From positions 68,753,759 through 68,817,758 of the forward strand of contig CM054181.1 of the NCBI GenBank assembly GCA_028829895.1: DNA of 64,000 bases, written 5' to 3'. The notes below the pieces were generated by a model, which did not search any database, was not told where the DNA came from, and worked only from the letters and a program-made list of their open reading frames with translations. The first letter of the stretch is position 1. Every line of letters starts with the position of its first letter. Position numbers and translations under genes: made by a program. The DNA is from Sinotaia quadrata. Lineage: Eukaryota; Mollusca; Gastropoda; Architaenioglossa; Viviparidae. This document shows positions 46,936 to 57,605 of the stretch, one piece after another.

Positions 46936-48339
46936 TCTGATCTTCGAGCTCAAGCCCTGAGGTCTGGAACACGTCGACTTTGAAGGGAGGCACTCAGACG
47001 ATTTTTATGTCTGTTGAAGCATAACATTTTTTTTTCCTTCCAGAGAAAAAATGAACATGCGCTTCATTCAATGCGCTTGTTTGTTTGCAAATAAACCGTG
47101 CTCCGTCATTGACGTCATAGAAGATCGTATACTGTCTAAGACATACCCATCTTTGTTTAGTAGTTGGTTTTTTTTACGTCATTACATATTGCATTCAGTA
47201 GTTACTTACCTCCCTTGTTGAGTGATGTCGCCATGGGTGAGAATGCAACACCTGTGAATTATAAAAGGTAATGAAATATTTAAATATGTTAGTATAATAT
47301 TACTTTAGAAAAGATGACCTTAATAAAATGTGATAGGTAGACAGACCGATGTATGGACAGCTGGGTGAAATGATGGATGAGTAGATATGCAGATACAATA
47401 AAAGACACACATGTCAATAAACATAAGCAAACGCAGTTTCATATTTCACCAATGTCTCCACTAAATGAAAGTGGCAGAAAAGAAGAGTATTTATTGTTAT
47501 AATTACGCCTATATACTTTTTTCATTTTATTAACTTTATGCCAATATGCTTGGTTCATAGCTTTGTTGTTGTTGCTGCTGTTATTGTTTCAAATATTTTG
47601 CCCTCTACGTCAATGTTACGGAAATGAGCAGGCATAAAATGTTATTTTCTTCTCGAGTGGATATTAGATGTTGCCCGGTTAAGAGCCAGAAAACTACTTT
47701 ATTAGTTGCAAGTATAAACGACACTGCTATTTATATATTTCGTTTTCATAGATAAAATTATTGAGTTCTAAATCAGTCAAATTTGTTCTTACTAGTGACA
47801 CTCCTGATCTGTACAGGAAAACATGGCGATCTAACAAAGGCGTATATAATAGGCGATTTCCAGTGGTGCAATATTACCGTGTGTTTTTTTTCTTCTGAAA
47901 GCAGGGATGAATATAAATCTAGAGCTAGTCAACTCACTAGTTTCGGTATTTATACGTTCACTATTCCAGACTAATTTGTGTTTGAATAAAATATTATAAA
48001 AGCACACGGTGATATATGGGACATAACTCAATGACTGTGTTCGTTTGGAAATAAGATATTTTAAGAATACGATTTAAAAGTATCGTCGAATTTACATGTT
48101 AAAGCAGACCAATTTGGTACTTTCCAGTTAAATTTGGATTTGGGCAAGAAATGTTTGTGTCGCATTTCAGGAAGAATTACAACTTTTAAAATTGTTTCTT
48201 TTCTTTTTATTATTGTTTTGTTTTGTTTTACAAATAAAATATTTTGTCTAGACATATACAACAAAATTAAATACAAATGGCAACAGTTTGGCTTATTCGT
48301 GAACCTTGTTAGGCATACACTACTTAGATGACCTTAGGC
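46936..48339. other. Unassigned sequence
   Basis: Unique AT-rich DNA with a CRE palindrome TGACGTCA at 47110-47117 and a (GTT)n-like run near 47563-47590. A possible minus-strand exon (47210-47251) is listed separately. Confidence 0.4.
47210..47251 (-). other. Candidate 42-nt exon, minus strand
   Basis: Read on the minus strand, a TATAATTCACAG acceptor is followed by 42 nt and then GGGAG|GTAAGTAA, an exact donor consensus (intron from 47209 downward). The segment contains CCCATGGCG, a good start context (ATG at 47234-47232), so it could also be a first coding exon of eight codons. The pyrimidine tract is weak and such matches occur by chance, so this is only a candidate. Confidence 0.15.
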
Positions 48340-48350
48340 TCAATGGTTCC

Positions 48351-49000
48351 CAAATGAATGGTTACAAATGCAATGTAGTTCCACTGTATGAATGGTTACA
48401 AATGCAATGTAATTCAACTGCATGAATGGTTACAAATACAATATAATTACACTGTATGAATGGTTACAAATACAATGTAATTACACTGTATGAATGGTTA
48501 CAAATACAATGTAGTTCCACTGTATGAATGGTTACAAATGCAATGTAATTACACTGTATGAATGGTTACAAATGCAATGTAATTACACTGTATGAATGGT
48601 TACAAATACAATATAATTACACTGTATGAATGGTTACAAATACAATGTAATTACACTGTATGAATGGTTACAAATACAATGTAGTTCCACAGTATGAATG
48701 GTTACAAATACAATATAATTACACTGTATGAATGGTTACAAATACAATATAATTACACTGTATGAATGGTTACAAATACAATATAATTACACTGTATGAA
48801 TGGTTACAAATACAATATAATTACACTGTATGAATGGTTACAAATACAATGTAGTTCCACTGTATGAATGGTTACAAATGCAATGTAGTTCCACTGTTTG
48901 AATGGTTACAAATGCAATGTAGTTCCTCTCTATGAATGGTTAGAAATGCAATGTAATTCCACTGCATGAATGGTTACAAATACAATGTAATTACACTGTA
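48351..49000. repeat. 34-bp minisatellite, about 19 copies
   Basis: Units TGAATGGTTACAAATACAAT plus GTAATTACACTGTA. GTAATTACAC and GTAGTTCCAC forms are interleaved, and ATACAAT/ATGCAAT vary in linked blocks. Confidence 0.97.
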
Positions 49001-49254
49001 TGACTAGGTACTACAAGGTCTGGGCCTGGACACTATTCGCTCCACTTTCTGTCCATTTCTCAAGTGCGCAATTACCCCTCTGTGAATCAAAGAATGTTGG
49101 AAGAGGACGCCCACGGTCACACGAAGAAGCCATTCAAATAGTACCAAAGATGGACATGACGATCGTGTCGCAGACATAACCGGAAAGATCAATGCTGGTC
49201 AGGTCGCCTTTGCCGCAAACGGCCTGCACTTAGAGAAAAGTGTTGCTTAGCAAA

Positions 49255-49800
49255 GGGAATTGATGGGTGGATTATCTGCTAGAGTCAACTAAGAGAACTG
49301 GTGGGTGGAGTATCAAATAAGAGAACTTGTAGGTTAGTATCTAATGGATCAACTTAGCGAACTGGTGTGTGGAATATCTAGTGAATCAACTTAAAGAACC
49401 GGTGTGTGGAATATCTAGTGAATCAACTTAAAGAACCGGTGTGTGGAGTATCGAATGCAGTCAACTTAGAGAACTGGTGTGTGGAATATCTAATGAATCA
49501 TCTTAAAGAACTGGTGTGTGGAGTACTAGTGGAGTCAAATAAGAGAACTGGTGGGTAGAATATCTACTGGAATCAGGTAAGAGAACTGGTGGAGTAACTA
49601 CCTGAGTCAAATAAGAGAACTGATAGATGGAGTAACTACCTGAGTCAAATAAGAGAACTGATAGATGGAGTATCTCCTGGAGTCAAATAAGAGAACTGAT
49701 AGATGGAGTATCTCCTGGAGTCAAATAAGAGAACTGATGGAATGAGTATCTACTGGAGTTAGCTAAGAGAACTGGTGGATGGAGAATCTCCTGGAGTCAA
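49255..49800. repeat. About 38-bp minisatellite, 14 copies
   Basis: Units GAGAACTGGTGGGTGGAGTA plus TCTACTGGAGTCAAATAA. GAATCAACTTAAAGAACCGG forms dominate the left and GAGTCAAATAAGAGAACTGA forms the right. Confidence 0.94.
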
Positions 49801-50028
49801 CATTTTATGTTTTAGTAAAAGGAGCAACAAGTACCTCGAACTCTCAGGCGTTTTTTCTTCAGAAGAGTGGTTGGCTGCTGGCTGGTTTGGTGGGTTTATG
49901 TCCGCTTCCACCAATCTTTAATTGTCCCAGGCGGCACTCAGAGAAATTACAGAAACAGACGCATACGTGTTGTTATAATCTGGCAAGATCCGTTTCAAGA
50001 CCCTGGTCACATAAGCTTGGCAGTCTCA

Positions 50029-50180
50029 GTAGGGTGAAGATCTAGTAGTGATGACGTCTTTGGTCATGACAGTCACAGTCGTTTGGAGATGTGGCAATGA
50101 TGACGATTTTGTTCATGACAACCGGAGTAGGGTAAAGATCTAGTAGTGATGACGTCTTTGGTCTTCACAGGCAGAGTAGG
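50029..50180. repeat. 57-bp-scale repeat, about 3 copies
   Basis: AGTAGGGTGAAGATCTAGTAGTGATGACG recurs (quoted in essence: AGTAGGGTAAAGATCTAGTA), with GATGACGTCTTTGGTC shared by copies 1 and 3. Confidence 0.85.
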
Positions 50181-50184
50181 GTAA

Positions 50185-50450
50185 ATTTGCTGCAGGCAAG
50201 CACTCAGGATGTATGAATATAACTTCCGGTAAATTTACTGCAGGAAAGCACTCGTGATGTATGAATACAACTTCCGGTAAATCGGCTGCATAAAAGCACT
50301 CATGATGTATGAATAGAACTTCTGGTAAATTTTCTGCAGGAAAGCACTCATGCTATATGAATACAAACTTCCTGTAAATCTACTGCAGGAAAACTCATGA
50401 TGTACAAATGCAACTTCCGGTAAACCTACTGTAAGAAAACACTAGTAATC
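50185..50450. repeat. 49-bp minisatellite, 5-6 copies
   Basis: Units ACTTCCGGTAAATTTACTGC plus AGGAAAGCACTCATGATGTATGAATACA in two parts. The last copies are shortened. Confidence 0.93.
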
Positions 50451-51059
50451 TGCTTCAGTTTCAAGATGAATTGGAGTAAGCGGGAGGGAGTTTTGGTAGT
50501 GAGGAGGGGGGGGGGTAAACTCACCATTTCAGACGATAAGGAGATAAGTATACATGAACAGACGCAAAGTATGAAAAGCAGAAATGACGTTTCGGAGATA
50601 TTTTCCTCTTGTGGAGTAAACAAGCCCTCCCCCACCCCCTCTAAGAGGTGATAGATACCTGTCTGAGCTGAAAAACTGCTCTCGTTCCTTTGTCTCTGAA
50701 AAGTGAAAAGACACGTTCTCACTTTTATAGCATCACTTTGGCGTGGAATTTGCTTGTGATATTCTGAGACGGTCTTACGGGAATAATCCCAGACAAGCTC
50801 CACCTGTCCTTGTCCTTGGCACGATCGAATCCGACCCTGGCAGACCCGTAAGCCGCTGTTAATTGGACCATTTGTGCGGCGCCTGTCTGTGGTTTCCGTC
50901 AAAGGTGTGCCTCATTTTATCTCCAGTGATCTCGTCTCCCGTCTCCCGTCTCCCGTCTGAGGCTCTGAATGGTCAAAGTATATTTCCTGTGCTGGAATCT
51001 TGTTTGGGGTCATAGTCCACTTTGGCTCGATTTATACCGAACATTAACTTGTGATGTAG
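50451..51059. other. Unassigned sequence
   Basis: Contains a G run near 50506 and CTCCCGT repeated four times at about 50932-50957. The 158-codon minus frame (50426-50902) has no recognised domain and I do not call it. Confidence 0.4.
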
Positions 51060-51295
51060 TTTTATTACTAAAACTCATTAGTATTCCGCTCAACAGGACA
51101 TTAAACAAGATTATATTTCTACAGCAAATTAGTACATGTATGGTTAACATGACATTAAATATGATTATATTTTTTCAAAATATCAGCATATGTATGTAAG
51201 TGGTTAGCAGAATATTATACATTATTGTATTTGTACATATATATATATATATTTGGTTCACTGGATATTACACATTATATTTCTACAACATGTCA

Positions 51296-51339
<44 letters not shown>

Positions 51340-51392
51340 TTAACAGAACATTAAACATGATGATATTTATACAGCACATGAGTGTGTGTGGG

Positions 51393-51465
<73 letters not shown>

Positions 51466-51655
51466 TGTGTATAACTATATAGTTAATACGACATTATACT
51501 TGATTATATTTCTACAATATTAGTATACAGCTGGACAACAGAACATTAACAAAGATGATATTACTAAAACACGTTAATGTATATGTATGTATATAGTTAA
51601 TAGGACATTAAACATTATAGAATTTCTACACCACAACACTACTTTGAGAGTATGC
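51060..51655. repeat. About 50-bp minisatellite with nested (TA)n and (TG)n
   Basis: Eight units of GGTTAACAGGACATTAAACA plus TGATTATATTTCTACA and a variable tail. In three consecutive units the tail has expanded into (AT)n (51237-51252), (TA)n (51297-51336) and (TG)n (about 51381-51456). Confidence 0.92.
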
Positions 51656-51689
51656 AATTAATAAAGATGTTTTGCTAATTCTTTCCTGG

Positions 51690-52340
51690 ACCTAAACATC
51701 TCACAATTATGTTATTTCTTTCTCTGAGCCACAACTAATCTAATAAATCTTTTCTTGACCTACAGCTAATCTAATAATTCTTTCTCTGAGCCACAACTAA
51801 TCTAATAAATCTTTTCTTGACCTACAGCTAATCTAATAATTATTTCCCTGAGTCACAACTAATCTAATAATTCTTTACTTGAGAAACAATTAATCTAATA
51901 ATTCTTTTCATGAGACACAACTAATCTATTAATGCTTTCTCTGAATCACCACTAATCAAATAATTCTTTCTTTGAGACAACTAATCTAATAATGCTTTTT
52001 CTGAGCCACACCTAATCTAATAATTCTAACTGCGCCACAACTAATCTAATAATTCTTTTCGAGAGTAACAACTAATCTAATAATTCTTTTCGAGAGTAAC
52101 AACTAATCTAATAATTCTTTTCGAGAGTAACAACTAATCTAATAATTCTTTTCGAGAGTAACAACTAATCTAATAATTCTTTTCGAGAGTAACAACTAAT
52201 CTAATAATTCTTTTCGAGAGTAACAACTAATCTAATAATTCTTTTCGAGAGTAACAACTAATCTAATAATTCCCTGAGCCACAACTATTCAAATAATTCT
52301 TTTCTTGAGACATAACTAATCTAATATTTTTTTCCTGAGC
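51690..52340. repeat. 31-33-bp minisatellite, about 20 copies
   Basis: Units of CTAATAATTCTTTCTCTGAG plus CCACAACTAAT. A homogenised block of about seven identical 31-bp units (TAATTCTTTTCGAGAGTAAC plus AACTAATCTAA) lies at 52050-52268. Each unit carries a branch-point-like CTAAT, a pyrimidine run and AG, in the order of a 3' splice site. Confidence 0.95.
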
Positions 52341-52408
52341 CAGAGGCGTGAGTTCATATATTTGAGCTATATATTTTTTTCCTTCTTAAATCTGTATTTG
52401 AATCACAG

Positions 52409-52439
52409 GTTTCAAGAGGCGGCTTTTGTATCGCAGTGG
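52409..52439 (+). other. Candidate 31-nt microexon
   Basis: A pyrimidine-rich lead (TTTTTTTTCCTTCTT) and GAATCACAG (ending 52408) precede 31 nt and a TGG|GTAAGT donor (intron from 52440). All three frames are open. With a two-base overhang, the phase is compatible with the candidate terminal exon at 53645. Evidence is splice consensus only. Confidence 0.2.
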
Positions 52440-52839
52440 GTAAGTAATGGTTTCGTTAAGTCGAACTTTTATTATCTTCGCGTGACGAGAGCAATTCTCG
52501 TATTAATTTCGGGTCAAGGCTGTTTATACTGCCGAAGATTCTGAAATTGAAACGTGCCAAACGAAAGGTCAGGAAAATCACTTTAACGATCGTGATTTTT
52601 GTAAACATTTTAATGGTAACATTATCAACGTGCAATTTCCGTGATTTATTTTAAGAGAGGGTGCAACTTTCATTATAGTTCAGCTGATTTATAAATCCCC
52701 CAAATTGCTTCTAAGTGAATGACTTAGATCTAACGAACTCATCAGTACAGTATAGCTTTGTAACCCTTCTAAACCTCTCTAATGTAACAGCTGTGGTACT
52801 TCTCTCCGTGATTGAGGACGTTAAGAAAACCATACAACT

Positions 52840-53640
52840 GTGCTACTCCTCTCGAACCCAGGGGGTGAGGAAACACTTCAGTTACTTTTCTCGAACCAGG
52901 GACATGAGGAAACAATTGTGTTACTTCTTTCCTTGAGCCAGAACAAACAATTGTGTTACCTCTGTCCTTGAGCCAGAACAAACAATTGTGTTACTTTCCG
53001 TGAGCCAAAACATACAATTGCGTTACTTCTTTCCTTGAGCAAGAACAAACAATTGTATTACTTCTTTCCTTGAGCAAGAACAAACAATTGTGTTACTTCT
53101 TTCCTTGAGCAAGAACAAACAATTGTGTTACTTCTTTCCTTGAGCCAGAACAAACAATTGTGTTACTGTCCGTGAGCCAAAACATACAATTGTGTCCCTT
53201 CTCTCGAACCAGGGACATGAGGAAACACTGTTACTTCTGTCCCTGAGTAAGGGCTCGAGGAAATGATTGTGTTACGTCTTTCCTACAACCAATGGCCTGA
53301 GGAAACAATTGTGTTTCTGTGGAACCAGGGGCTGGCGGAACCAATATATCTGTGTTAATTTTCTCCTTGATTAGAGGTATTACAAAATATATAGTGTTAT
53401 TTCTCTCCTTGAGTTAGAGTTGTTATAAAACAAGTCAACAGTGTTATTTCTCTCCTGAATTAGAGGGTTACAAAATATACAGTTTTATTTCTCTCCTTGA
53501 GTTAGAGGTGTTACAAAAACAACAGTGTTATTTCTCTCCTTGAGTTAGAGGTGTTATAAAACAAGTCAACAGTGATATTTCTCTCCTTGAGTTAGAGGTG
53601 TTACTAAACAAATCTATAGTGTTATTTCTTTTCTTGAACC
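52840..53640. repeat. About 36-bp minisatellite, 20 or more copies
   Basis: Two related blocks. At 52920-53200 units read ACAAACAATTGTGTTACTTC plus TTTCCTTGAGCCAGA. At 53340-53640 units read GTGTTATTTCTCTCCTTGAG plus TTAGAGGTGTTACAAAAC. Intermediate units (52855-52920 and 53205-53330) read TCTCGAACCAGGGACATGAG plus GAAACA, which matches the start of the following candidate exon. Confidence 0.92.
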
Positions 53641-53644
53641 AAAG

Positions 53645-53849
53645 GCGTGAGGAAACAACGAACACCCTAGCGACGTCACAAGGCACTGACAGATCTGGTA
53701 CACTTTTGCCACGGTTCGGAGAGGAGGGATCCGGGGTGGTGAAGGTGGCTAGCGACGCTGAAGAATCTGAAGTGCTCTTAACTTCTATTTTTGTACCAGA
53801 GAGGAAACACAAAGCTCGCAAGAGTCCACTTCAGCATTCTCCAATGTAG
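53645..53849 (+). CDS. Candidate terminal coding exon, unknown protein (partial)
   Basis: An open stretch from a possible acceptor (TTATTTCTTTTCTTGAACCAAAG, given in outline; AG at 53643-53644) to TAG at 53847-53849 encodes about 67 residues. These include EETTNTLATSQGTDRSG, GEEGSGVVKVASDAEESEVL and a basic ending ERKHKARKSPLQHSPM. The base composition is clearly richer in GC than the flanks and codon usage looks coding-like. The acidic-then-basic, serine-rich composition suits a disordered or cytoplasmic C-terminal tail. No domain or family is recognised. A poly(A) signal follows at 54579. The first residues (REETT) are the same text as units of the upstream minisatellite. A 97-codon frame also exists on the opposite strand, so coding status is uncertain. 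Confidence 0.35.
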
Positions 53850-54600
53850 CCCGGACTTTCGAGTGACCTCTTGGAATTGTGTTACAACATTATCGTGTTG
53901 TTTTTCCATTATTGCCGTTTGCATATGCATTTTTTGTGAACGTTTATCTAATTCAGCAACGCCTGTACAGCCGCATGCATTTTTCCTGTTTATATATTCT
54001 TTGTTGTACGAACAACCGCGTGATATAGAAAATTATTTTTTAACTCAGATGTAATACTATTACGTTCACAGAGGTCACCCTATGTTGTCCGTCATGACGT
54101 ATACTAACTGCGAGACATACTTCTCAAACCTGTCTTTCTGTTTTAATGTTCATCTGGTATCTTTATTTCTTCTTTTTCGGAGCATTTTGTGGAGGTTTTA
54201 TATCTTATTGAAAGCACGATATTATAAAAATCCACTTTCAGCATTACATTTCAGAGTAGTTGCGGGACTGGGGGTGGGGGTGGTGGAGAACCATCAGATG
54301 TAGCGACACCACAGGGAGAGCAACATTGGGGATGGAGGTAGAGGGGAGGCTGGAACTGCAGTTGGCTATTTTCTTATGGACCGTTTATTTTTGATGCTAC
54401 ACCTTTGGCATGTTTGACTACTGTAATTACATTGAATGCAACAGAGTCGTAATGTTTTTTGCAAAGCGAATCTTTTCCCCTAAAAAATTATTTATCTTTC
54501 TTTGATCATTATTCATCCTTCACTGCTATTTTGCATAGTTTAGGGCTGGTACTTGTCATAATGATTTACACTGCTTGAAATAAAGTTATGGTTGTTATTG
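53850..54600 (+). other. Candidate 3' UTR of the gene above
   Basis: If the exon at 53645 is real, its untranslated tail would run to about 54600. It contains T-rich stretches and a G-rich segment (54263-54283: GGG-ACT-GGGGG-T-GGGGG) that could form a G-quadruplex. No coding frame in it is supported. Confidence 0.25.
54579..54584 (+). terminator. Canonical polyadenylation hexamer AATAAA
   Basis: AATAAA is followed about 5-15 bases later by GT/T-rich GTTATGGTTGTTATTG, the usual downstream-element composition. In AT-rich DNA this hexamer is common, so it only matters together with the exon upstream. Confidence 0.3.
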
Positions 54601-55452
54601 TACCCCAATTGTTACATTCCAGTATTTGCTTAGAGACCCTGTCTCAGCATGAGGATTTAAAGATTATTAATTTACTACATTCACCTATGCTGACGACAGA
54701 CTGGTTACCCCGATTCACCTTTCAGTCTCCTAAATTAATTCCCTTGGTCTAAATATTAAATTTAGTGACAGGCAAACCTGTGTAATAAAGCACGAACTGG
54801 GTACGTTATCTAATGATGACTAATTATGCATTCAAACATTCATCATGACTCAGCCCCAACCAGGTCCCTAATTGGTCTTCCTCGCAATAATTAGCCAACT
54901 TGTGTAATTAATAACAATAAAAATATTTAATAAAATTAACAAACAACAAAAAGTAATTCCATACATCAAATTCCCAATACAAAGGTCATAGGACTGCCTA
55001 TCGTCTTTAGAGTTTGTATGAATTGCAAGTTACAGTCTAATTTCAGAGTCCACCACTGTCCACCTAGCTTTCACCCTTTCATCTGTTACGGCAGCGTTCA
55101 CACCCCAACAGTGTGTCGTTGGATATCGGTGATGTGATGGCTGTCCCACAACCCATCACTTGTATAGCATCGATTTTGGCTCTCCCATCTTTAGTCGTAA
55201 GGCCCAGTGTCCAGTAAGTCTTGCACGTTGGACACTCAGGATTTACGGAGAACCCAAAAGAAGTTCAGGTCTGAACTTCAAATGCCCAAAAACCATGAAC
55301 GTAGCAATACGAACATGAAGACCCACTCTGAAAAGATAATTTCATTTCAAGGGTGACAATTCTAGTTATTCGCCAAACCGTACATGTGGCATAGACAATA
55401 GTGTAGCCTATTCACAAATCGACCTTTAAATCATATTTTACATCAAAAGATA
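54601..55452. other. Unassigned sequence
   Basis: Unique DNA. At 54810-54910 several TAATTA/CTAATT motifs cluster (homeodomain-type cores), which could be regulatory or just AT-rich chance. No gene. Confidence 0.35.
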
Positions 55453-55700
55453 AAATATGAGAAATAAAAGATGTAATTCAAAATCATGTACATGCGTGTT
55501 ACAATTATAATGCAACATATTACATGCAAGGGGTTTCTAAATTATTACATATGGAGGTAATTGTAAAATTGTAAAAGTAAAATATGAAAAATAAAAAGAT
55601 ACAATTCAAATCGTGCACATGCGTGTTACAATTACAACAAAGCATTTTACACGCAATTGGGTTAAATTATTACATACAAAAATACTTCAATGCACACAGC
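55453..55700. repeat. About 125-bp tandem duplication, diverged
   Basis: AAAATATGAGAAATAAAAGA (55453) and AAAATATGAAAAATAAAAAG (about 55578) are each followed by CATGCGTGTTACAATTA and AAATTATTACATA. Confidence 0.88.
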
Positions 55701-56243
55701 ATTTCACAATTGCAATTCAGTTAGTTAGCTTTCCAAGAATTAGCATTCCATAATCTTTGCACAATAAAGATAAATTAACGTTCCATAAACTTGACACAAT
55801 CCGACAATTACATAGAGTTACAAATACATATTAATCTAGTCACTCTATTCTATGGCCACGCGTCAGGAAAAATAGCAATAATACAATTCAAACACGATAG
55901 ATATGCAAAATTAACACAATAATTTTCTTAATCAAATCATGCAACAAAATAACACACCTCACCTCAACCAAGGACATTTGGTCAAACATTAATAAAATCA
56001 TGGGGAACATTAAACCCAAAACACGATCTATATTCAAGCAATTATTGAGACGCTCTTCGGCCTAACGCACTAATTGACTTACAGGTGTTGATGCAGGTAT
56101 TTGACTAGTTATTTCGAGTCGACGGTCTGGTATTATTTATGACGAATTAATTTTGACTCTTCCACCCTTCAGCAGTAAAACTACAACCATCATAAGGGAA
56201 CCGTACGGGTAGTTACACTACAATGACGTTATGTAGCAACAAG
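55701..56243. other. Unassigned AT-rich sequence
   Basis: Unique DNA; no gene or clear array. Confidence 0.4.
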
Positions 56244-56462
56244 ACGTCACACTACACTTTATAATTGACAATACGCTATAACTAACGCGAAAAAAGACAC
56301 TACACTTATAATTAACGATACGCTATAACTAATGCGAAAAAAGACACTACACTTATAATTGACGATGCACTAAAACATACGTGAAAAGAGACACTCACTT
56401 ATAATTGACGATACGCTATAACTAACGCGAAAAGAGACACTACACTTACAGTTAACAATACT
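56244..56462. repeat. About 47-bp minisatellite, 5 copies
   Basis: Units ACACTACACTTATAATTGAC plus GATACGCTATAACTAACGCG and AAAA(A/G)AG. Confidence 0.94.
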
Positions 56463-56954
56463 GCATTAACAAAGATGCGTAAAGAAGTGTTGAACAAGTA
56501 ACAATTAAAATTTAAATTAAGAAAAAAGAATAAAGACTTACATTATTAATGATACAAACCCTCATTATAGACAAGTGACCTAACATTAAATTCTCTTACG
56601 TCACAGGGTTTTGATTGTTCTCAATTTGAAATAAAAGCGTGCTGGGAAAACAGGTGAGCAACCCTATACTAATGTTCTTAGCTCGTTCATGAAGTTGTGG
56701 AAATCTGTCCCGTTTACCGCGACATTAACCGCAGTAACACGCCATTAAGTCTCTGGCTCACACACACGCATGCAGAAATAGCGCCACTCCAGTAAGCTGG
56801 TGGCCTGTTTCTTGAGCATAAATGAAGAATCTGTAGCAACAGATATTATCGCTGATAGAGGTTTATAAACTCCAGCATTGCATACCATGAACCCCCTGAA
56901 ATTTAACAAGGACTTGCCCTAAGTTTCATATTTGTTTTTACTTTATCCTTATAA
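56463..56954. other. Unassigned sequence
   Basis: Unique DNA; no gene or array. Confidence 0.4.
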
Positions 56955-57605
56955 ATCTTACCGATCTCTCAGTACAATGTTAATGCAAATACAGCACTTA
57001 GTTATCAGTTTTACCGATCTCTGAAATAAAATTTATCAGTACAATGTTAATGCAAATACAACACTTAGTTATCAGCTTTACCGATCTCTGAAAAAAAAAT
57101 TATCAGTACAGTGTTATGCAAATACATTATTCACTTATTAGTCTTACCGTTCTTTGAAGTAAAAATGATCGTTAAAATGTTATGCAATTATAATACTCAC
57201 TTATTAGTCTTACCGTTCTTCGAAATAAAAACGATCGTTAAAACATTATACAATTACAATACTCAGTTATTAGTCTTACCGTTCTTTGAAGTAAAAATGA
57301 TCGTTAAAACGTTATACAATTACAATACTCACTTATTAGTCTTACCGTTCTTTGAAGTAAAAATGATCGTTAAAACGTTATACATTTACAATACTCACTT
57401 ATTAGTCTTACCGTTCTTTGAAGTAAAAATGATCGTTAAAACGTTATACAATTACAATACTCACTTATTAGTCTTACCGTTCTTTGAAGTAAAAATGATC
57501 GTTAAAACGTTATACAATTACAATACTCACTTATTAGTCTTACCGTTCTTTGAAGTAAAAATGATCGTTAAAACGTTATACAATTACAATACTCAGTTTT
57601 CATTC
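56955..57605. repeat. 66-bp minisatellite, about 10 copies
   Basis: Older copies on the left (TTTACCGATCTCTGAAATAA) grade into near-identical copies on the right (TCTTACCGTTCTTTGAAGTA plus AAAATGATCGTTAAAACGTT). The 177-codon plus frame (57111-57644) is a 22-residue repeat of LPFFEVKMIVKTLYNYNTHL-type text. Strict 66-bp periodicity with few synonymous-biased changes makes a repeat artefact likelier than a protein. Confidence 0.95.

Noticed and set aside
50426..50902. 158-codon minus-strand ORF as a gene
   Set aside because: Composition is not repeat-driven, but I see no domain, signal peptide or splice context, and the plus strand is partly open as well.
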